Part shown: in pieces, positions 34,501-38,865 of the stretch
How positions within the stretch are numbered: the first letter of the stretch is position 1
Layout of the letters: each line of letters begins with the position of its first letter
Origin: Rhodoferax sp.
GTDB lineage: Bacteria; Pseudomonadota; Gammaproteobacteria; Burkholderiales; Burkholderiaceae_C
DNA length: 38,865 nt
Direction of reading: 5' to 3'
Assembly (NCBI GenBank): GCA_030685025.1
Contig: JAUXWC010000060.1
Span: forward strand, 1-38,865
Translations under genes and position numbers: made by a program
Notes under the pieces: generated by a model
The model's database searches: none
The model's input: the letters and a program-made list of their open reading frames with translations, nothing else
Told to the model about the DNA's origin: nothing

Positions 34501-37385
34501 GTTACCAACCCGGCGAGATGGCCAAGTTTCAGGTGCGTATGCCCTTCCGGTTTGCCACGGCGCTGGTGGCGGTGGAACGCGAAGGCATCTTGCACACCGA
34601 GGTGGTGCAGCTCAACGGGCAAGACCCCACCGTCAACCTCAAGATTCAGGACGGCTGGGGCCCCAATGTCTATGTGAGTGTGCTGGCCCTGCGCGGGCGG
34701 CTGCGTGAGGTGCCGTGGTACAGCTTCTTCACCTGGGGCTACAAGGCGCCGCGCGAGTGGTGGACCTCCTTCTGGTACGAGGGCCGCGAGTACGTGGCGC
34801 CGACCGCGCTGGTCGACTTGAGCAAGCCGGCCTTTCGCCTGGGCCTGGCCGAGATTCGCGTCGGCACCAAATCGCACCAACTCGATGTGAACGTGAAGGC
34901 CGACAAGGAAAGTTACCCGGTGCGCGGCAAAGCGCAGGTGACGATATCGGTGAAGCTGCCCAATGGCCAACCCGCGGCGAATGCCGAGGTGGCCTTGGCC
35001 GCTGTCGACCAGGCGCTGCTGGAGCTGATGCCCAACACCACCTGGAACCTGCTCGACTCCATGCTGCAACGCCGCTCCTGGGGCGTGCAAACATCGACCG
35101 CACAAATGGAGATCATCGGCCGACGCCACTATGGCCGAAAGGCCGTGCCAGCCGGTGGCGGTGGGGGCCGCAGCAACACGCGTGAACTGCTCGATACGCT
35201 GCTCTTGTGGAACCCGAAAGTCCAGTTGGACGCCAACGGCCAAGCGGTGGTCACCGTGCCGCTGAACGATGCACTGACCACCTTCAAGATTGTGGCGGTG
35301 GCGGATGCTTCCACCGGCCTGTTTGGCACCGGGTCGGCCAGCATCCGCGCCACCCAAGACCTGCAGATCATCAGCGGCCTGCCACCGCTGGTGCGCGAGG
35401 ACGACCAGTTCCGCGCCCAGCTCACCCTGCGCAACACCACCAAGCAAGCGATGAAGGTGGAGGTGACGCCGCGCGCCACGCTGCTCGACCTGAAACCCCA
35501 GACCGTGGACATCCCACCCGGTGACGCCCGCGAGGTTGCGTGGCTGGTGACGGCCCCCGCGCAGCTCGGGCAAACGCGCGCCGAGGCCATCCTGTGGGAA
35601 ATCGAAGCCAAGGACACCGTTAGCGGCGCACGCGATGGTCTGAAGGCGCGCCAACGCATCATCCCCGCCGTGCCGCTGACGGTGCAGCAGGCCACGCTGG
35701 TGCAGATCGATGGGCCGTTCACCCTGGACGTGAACCCACCCGCCGACGCCCTGCCCGGCCGTGGCGGCCTGAAACTCGCTTTGCAACCCAAACTGGCCGA
35801 GGGCCTGCCCGGCGTGAAAGACTGGTTTGCCAACTACCCGTTTGCCTGCCTGGAACAAAAGACCAGCAAGTCGGTCGGCCTGCGCGACGGCAAGTTGTGG
35901 CAAACCGTGGTCGGGCAGATCCCCAGCTACCTGGACAGCGATGGCCTGGCCAACTACTTTCCGCCGCGTGATGGCGTCACCAACCGCGGCAGCGACACGC
36001 TGACCGCCTACCTGCTGGCCGCCACCCACGAAGCCGCCGCGCTGGACCCGGCCTTTGCCCTGCCCGACGACATCCGCGCGCCAATGGAGCGTGGCCTGAT
36101 CGCCTTTGTCGAAGGGCGCATTCAGCGCGACTTCTGGAGCCCGCTGTCCAGCAGAGGTAAGGACCTGGACATGCGCAAGCTGGCCGCGCTGGAAGCCCTG
36201 TCGCGCTACGGCAAGGCACAGGGCCGCATGACCGGCTCGATCACCATTGCACCGAATCAGTGGCCCACGCATTCGGTGATCGACTGGCTTAACGTGCTCA
36301 AGCGCGTGAGCGATGTGCCGGATCGCGACAAGCGCCTGGCCGAGGCCAACCAGGTGTTGCGCGCGCGCCTGAGCTTTCAGGGCACCAAGCTGATCTTCAG
36401 CACCGAGCGCGACGACTACTGGTGGTGGCTGATGCAAAACGGCGACGTCAACACCGCGCGCCTGATGCTGGCCGTGATGGACGACCCCACCTGGAAGGAC
36501 GATATGGGCAGACTGGCCAACGGCTTCATCGGCCGCCAGCAACACGGCGCCTGGCACACCACCACCGCCAACCTGTGGGGCGGGCTGGCGCTGGAGAAGT
36601 TCTCCAACAAGTTTGAGGCGGTTGCCGTGGCGGGCAATACCAAAGCATCCATGACGAGCTTGCGAAGCGCCGCAGGCGGCGCGGGCACCGCCAGCGTGGA
36701 CTGGAGCAAGGTGGAACGCATCAAGACCACCGACGCCATCGGCGCGCCGCACCAGACCACTTGGTTTGGCGCCCCCGCGTCACCCGGCAACCTGCGCAAC
36801 AACAGCATGTTCTTACCCTGGAGCAAGACCCCCGGCAAAGAGGGACTGAAGGACACACTCAGCGTGACGCACCAAGGCCCCGGCAAGCCCTGGCTAACGC
36901 TGCAAAGCGTGGCCGCCATCGCGCTGAAGGAACCCTTCAACGCCGGCTACCAGATCAAGCGCACCGTGACCCCCGTGGAGCAAGCCAACAAGGCCCTGCC
37001 CGCCGGCAGCTACACACGCGGCGACGTGTTGCGCATCACGCTGGAAGTGAACGCCAGCGCCGACATGACCTGGGCCGTCATCACCGACCCGGTGCCCGGC
37101 GGCAGCACCATCCTGGGCAGCGGCCTGGGCCGCGACAGCGAGATCGCCACCAAAGACGAAAAGCGCGACTTTGATGCCTGGCCGGCCTTCGAAGAACGCA
37201 GCTTTGAGTCCTTTCGCAGCTACTACGAATTCATGCCCAAGGGCATCGTGAAAATGGAATACACCATCCGCCTGAACAACGTCGGCGAGTTCTCTCTGCC
37301 GCCGACACGGGTGGAGGCGATGTATGCGCCGGAGATGTTTGGGGAGGCGCCGAATGCGAAGGTGAAGGTGGAGGCTGCGAAGTAG
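31392..37385 (+). CDS. bacterial alpha-2-macroglobulin family protein (YfhM-like)
   Basis: 1997-aa periplasmic protease trap. Bacterial alpha-2-macroglobulins catch invading proteases through a reactive thioester, usually alongside a PBP1C that repairs the wall. GTG 31392 has AAGGGGAAGCGT directly before it. A signal peptide (HSKNIAAIMGITLATTGAQG) lacks a lipobox cysteine, so the protein is probably soluble rather than a lipoprotein. N-terminal macroglobulin-like domains come first, with the bait/MG7 region near the middle (VPLNDALTTFKIVAVAD). The thioester motif CLEQ is at C1486-Q1489 in NYPFACLEQKT, and the receptor-like C-terminal domain ends PPTRVEAMYAPEMFGEAP. No pbpC follows within the window. 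Two remnants of a second copy lie at 14189-14611 and 20118-20442. Confidence 0.93.
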   Translation: MHSKNIAAIMGITLATTGAQGFQISSLSPQGEIARVRQVVAKFDESAVNFGDPKAAAPLTLSCSDAQASKGSGRWISDREWAWEFEADLPPGVNCALTVRSGLKSAKGADLTGPTSYKFNSGGPFVQSTRPYAHSRIDEEQFFTLQLNGAATLPSVQANTWCTVDGLGERVAVRLLDGKERADLLKAQGLAEAAKADPLKIVTLACNRRLTPSAKVQLVWGKGVATPSGIPNSVETKFDFQVREPFAASFSCERENAQAACLPIRPMSLRFNAPVSRRQAQAIRLKSDKETLKPSTATDEDADDSVVTSISFKPAFAEQTKYTLELPKGFSDASGRVLRNADNFPLKVATGVMPPLAKFAAAPFGIVERYAEPESGPMLPVTLRNVEAALPIKVLQADAKVSELQPKTDADIIGWFHRVRRYEDFYVSRKQALQDATTPLPPVIDTNDKSQVQSRMVSLLQGRPGVRTLALPRPETNDPRPFEVVGIPLTPGFHVVEISSQKLGSSLLDERHGAARTMYVRTSALVTNLGVHFKLGRENALAWVTTLDKGKPVAGAQVRVSDCRGQEVATATTNAQGLATLAAVPANPPSCNMEGVYSHAYFVSARAEDAAGLEELAFTWSDWHKGIEPWRFNVPTSMEARPDELAHTILDRALFRAGETVSMKHILRSQNSKGFGLAPAQPLTLVVTHVGSGQQYTQALAWRGTATGGQSAESTFAIPPAAKLGVYQVDLRGDTNKSRSFSTSQFRVEEFRLPVLEGRIGPADKKPLVMAKIVPTDVQINFVSGGGAVNLPVRVSALVRGKYLAYSDFEEFNFAPPRGARAATSAEGEEEASATQDQRVIADKLPITLDKNGAGKLTIDKVPTANKPQELLLEATYADPNGEVQTIRSTHNLWPAGVIAGIKTEGWVSANKKIKFQALALDLSGKAQADVPLEVKAVARIVTTSRKRMVGGFYTYDNKTETKELGTVCSGKSDSRGLLLCETKLGEPGEVELIVTAKDSAGNSVQAASSVYVTRQGELWFGGENHDRMDLLPEKKSYQPGEMAKFQVRMPFRFATALVAVEREGILHTEVVQLNGQDPTVNLKIQDGWGPNVYVSVLALRGRLREVPWYSFFTWGYKAPREWWTSFWYEGREYVAPTALVDLSKPAFRLGLAEIRVGTKSHQLDVNVKADKESYPVRGKAQVTISVKLPNGQPAANAEVALAAVDQALLELMPNTTWNLLDSMLQRRSWGVQTSTAQMEIIGRRHYGRKAVPAGGGGGRSNTRELLDTLLLWNPKVQLDANGQAVVTVPLNDALTTFKIVAVADASTGLFGTGSASIRATQDLQIISGLPPLVREDDQFRAQLTLRNTTKQAMKVEVTPRATLLDLKPQTVDIPPGDAREVAWLVTAPAQLGQTRAEAILWEIEAKDTVSGARDGLKARQRIIPAVPLTVQQATLVQIDGPFTLDVNPPADALPGRGGLKLALQPKLAEGLPGVKDWFANYPFACLEQKTSKSVGLRDGKLWQTVVGQIPSYLDSDGLANYFPPRDGVTNRGSDTLTAYLLAATHEAAALDPAFALPDDIRAPMERGLIAFVEGRIQRDFWSPLSSRGKDLDMRKLAALEALSRYGKAQGRMTGSITIAPNQWPTHSVIDWLNVLKRVSDVPDRDKRLAEANQVLRARLSFQGTKLIFSTERDDYWWWLMQNGDVNTARLMLAVMDDPTWKDDMGRLANGFIGRQQHGAWHTTTANLWGGLALEKFSNKFEAVAVAGNTKASMTSLRSAAGGAGTASVDWSKVERIKTTDAIGAPHQTTWFGAPASPGNLRNNSMFLPWSKTPGKEGLKDTLSVTHQGPGKPWLTLQSVAAIALKEPFNAGYQIKRTVTPVEQANKALPAGSYTRGDVLRITLEVNASADMTWAVITDPVPGGSTILGSGLGRDSEIATKDEKRDFDAWPAFEERSFESFRSYYEFMPKGIVKMEYTIRLNNVGEFSLPPTRVEAMYAPEMFGEAPNAKVKVEAAK

Positions 37386-37455
37386 CTTAGCTCGCGCCGG
37401 TTAGGTCAGCTTGTCGTTGCGGGGGTTGCCGAGTGGTGCGCCAAGTTGGTTGGCG

Positions 37456-37536
37456 AGCGGCAGGGCAGCTTGGGGCGGCGTCCTCATGGTGCCAAACGCG
37501 CACAAATCGGCCGCCACCCCAAGCTGCCCTGCCGCT
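37456..37536. repeat. long inverted repeat (25-position arms) downstream of a2m
   Basis: Arms at 37456-37480 and 37512-37536 are complementary at 24 of 25 positions (the outer 20 pairs are perfect), with a 31-nt loop. The arms are G+C-rich and no T-run follows, so it is not a classical intrinsic terminator, although it lies 70 nt after the a2m stop and would block 3' exonucleases. It may also be the foot of a lost mobile element. The surrounding 37386-37700 holds no other recognisable feature. Confidence 0.75.
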
Positions 37537-37700
37537 GATGTGACGGTTCAATTCACACGCGTTGCACGGCCAACAGTCAGCGACCATATCAACAAAATCG
37601 CCTTCTAAATCATGCTTGTTTCGCCAAACTCGCAATCATCATGACGTGGCAGAATACGAAGACACACAACGCCATCGGCGTTACACACCCTGGGAAGCAT

Positions 37701-38483
37701 ATGAGTTTGAAATGGCAAGCAGATGCATTGGTAACTGTGCACTCGCAGAACGTTGATCGCTACAAACGCAATTTCCTGCGCCAAGTCGTGTGTGAACTTC
37801 GCTTTCCAACACTCATGGAACTCGGCGAACCGCGACCACCGACATCGTTGGTTGCAGCGCTAAGAAAAGAATACCCCCACCTTGAATTGGCCAACGAGGT
37901 GACATTGGCGGTCGGCGGTGGAGTTCCTGGGTCGAACAACGCACATGTCTTCCGATCCACGAAACTGAATTGGACTGTCTCGATTAAACAGAGTGCTCTT
38001 TCCATAGACACCACCACGTACAGCAACTACGCCCATATGAAAGAGCGAGTGTTGCGCGTTGTCGAAGCAGCCTCGAAGATTATCGATACTGATTTTTTCA
38101 CCCGGATTGGCCTGCGGTACATTAACGTGATTGACAGTGGCACGAATCCGGCGAATGACTGGGTGAATCCTGATCTGGTCGCCCCGCTAAGTTCTGGATA
38201 CTTCAACGGAGTGCAAGAGTACGCAGGAAAGATCCAGCTTACGGCCCCTGATGGGGGCTGCCTCTTGCAGCACGGAATTCGGTTGAAACAGCCCCACTTA
38301 GGTGAAGTAGTTTCACCGGAGTATTTGCTGGACATTGACGCGTTCCGAAACGAAGTCGCAGTCAGCGACAGTGGGACTGTTCTTGACGCGCTGCATGCTC
38401 AGGCTTTTGATCTATTCGATTGGACATTGGGCCCAAAGGCGCGTGAGTATCTGTCTGTTGACAAACCTTCGAAACGAATTTGA
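37701..38483 (+). CDS. TIGR04255-like family protein of unknown function
   Basis: 260 aa, with no signal peptide or membrane segment. The segment YKRNFLRQVVCELRFPTL, the internal FRSTKLNWTVSIKQSALSIDTTTYSNYAHM and the pair FFTRIGLRYINVID and YLLDIDAF are typical of the sporadically distributed TIGR04255 family, whose function is not established. GGGAAGC precedes ATG 37701; an in-frame ATG at 37641 is possible. Base composition is clearly lower in G+C than a2m or arx, and the gene sits beside an IS end, which suggests acquisition. The assignment rests on recalled family character, not a search. Confidence 0.6.
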   Translation: MSLKWQADALVTVHSQNVDRYKRNFLRQVVCELRFPTLMELGEPRPPTSLVAALRKEYPHLELANEVTLAVGGGVPGSNNAHVFRSTKLNWTVSIKQSALSIDTTTYSNYAHMKERVLRVVEAASKIIDTDFFTRIGLRYINVIDSGTNPANDWVNPDLVAPLSSGYFNGVQEYAGKIQLTAPDGGCLLQHGIRLKQPHLGEVVSPEYLLDIDAFRNEVAVSDSGTVLDALHAQAFDLFDWTLGPKAREYLSVDKPSKRI

Positions 38484-38492
38484 GAACAAATC

Positions 38493-38735
38493 ATGGACTG
38501 CTATGCCGATGTCGCTTCTCTTGTGTATCCAGTGGACGGCTCTGCCTATGTCGCACCCTTCCAGCCACTGAAACAGAGGCGAAACCCGTTGATGGAGCGG
38601 ACGGAATTCGTCAACGAAAAAAAGAACCTTCTTGATCTTTTCCACGTCGAGACTGGACCACTTGCTCCGACTGTAGCCCGAACTACATCTGAGACGTCTA
38701 TCACCGGTACCACAGCGCAGCTTAGGGGTCGTTAA
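38493..38735 (+). CDS. small hypothetical protein following the TIGR04255-like gene
   Basis: 80-aa open frame beginning 9 nt after the previous stop, same strand and similar low-G+C composition, so probably cotranscribed. The sequence (DVASLVYPVDGSAYVAPFQPL, NEKKNLLDLFHVETG) shows no recognised motif. It ends just before the transposase remnant, so the natural C-terminus may have been cut by that insertion. Function unknown. Confidence 0.45.
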   Translation: MDCYADVASLVYPVDGSAYVAPFQPLKQRRNPLMERTEFVNEKKNLLDLFHVETGPLAPTVARTTSETSITGTTAQLRGR

Positions 38736-38752
38736 CAAATAACCTAACCAAT

Positions 38753-38865
38753 TCAACCGGATCGAATGCAATAGTTCCAGTCGCCATGGAATTCGTTGCG
38801 TTCAATTTTGACGGTGGCCAGTTCTGCATCCGAGATCACCAAGCCCTTGGGGTACTGGGCGGTGT
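38753..38865 (-). mobile_element. ISAzo13-family transposase, C-terminal end (runs off the window)
   Basis: Minus-strand frame entering from the right edge and stopping at TGA 38753-38755. The 36 visible residues (YPKGLVISDAELATVKI, ERNEFHGDWNYCIRSG) match the conserved C-terminus of ISAzo13-type transposases, which end in an FHG(D/E)WNY motif. The element's terminal repeat should lie between the stop and about 38730; I could not define it from one end. Not enough is visible to say whether the transposase is intact. Confidence 0.7.

Noticed and set aside
32769-36752. A 1327-codon open frame on the minus strand opposite alpha-2-macroglobulin
   Set aside because: It is His/Gln/Gly/Ala-rich with no domain character and lies wholly opposite a well-recognised gene; it reflects codon bias in high-G+C DNA.

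Overview
The window is high-GC DNA with Burkholderiales gene content and order. It most resembles Comamonadaceae (a Rhodoferax/Polaromonas-like genome), judged from protein character and gene order only, since no database search was possible. Left part (1-12271), housekeeping: the 5' part of rluC, a long structured leader and rne, a hybrid GGDEF protein, the haem block hemC-hemD-hemX-hemY (minus strand), and ppc (plus strand, divergent from hemC). Between ppc and the next core genes lies an accessory stretch (12272-15108). It holds an EVE-like/HNH protein that looks like a modification-dependent restriction endonuclease, a 3' remnant of an alpha-2-macroglobulin gene, a MITE-like palindromic repeat and strong hairpins. 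Core DNA resumes with an AlgR/AlgZ-type two-component pair divergent from argH, then a chemotaxis receptor whose Cache-like sensor domain sits at the cytoplasmic C-terminus.

The centrepiece is 20506-31039, a complete arx-type cluster for anaerobic arsenite oxidation (or a very close relative). On the minus strand, in transcription order, are arxB2, arxA (Tat-exported molybdopterin catalytic subunit carrying the YGRGWG motif), arxB1 (four [4Fe-4S] clusters), arxC (NrfD-type quinone-interacting membrane anchor) and arxD (TorD-type chaperone). Divergently on the plus strand are arxX (periplasmic PhnD/AioX-like binding protein with a single cysteine), arxS (histidine kinase) and arxR (NtrC-family sigma-54 activator), translationally coupled by ATGA overlaps. 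A consensus sigma-54 promoter (-24 GG, -12 GC) lies between arxB2 and arxA. It fits ArxR control of arxA-B1-C-D: ArxX would sense the ligand, ArxS-ArxR relay it, and ArxAB1 in the periplasm would pass electrons through ArxC to the quinone pool.

The arx cluster sits between two direct copies of the promoter and 5' end of an alpha-2-macroglobulin gene: a decayed copy at 20118-20442 and an intact gene at 31392-37385. A third piece, the 3' end, lies inverted at 14189-14611. This suggests the island entered at, or was mobilised through, the a2m locus. Downstream of the intact a2m are a long near-perfect inverted repeat, a lower-GC gene of the TIGR04255 type, a small unknown gene, and the 3' end of an ISAzo13-like transposase at the window edge.
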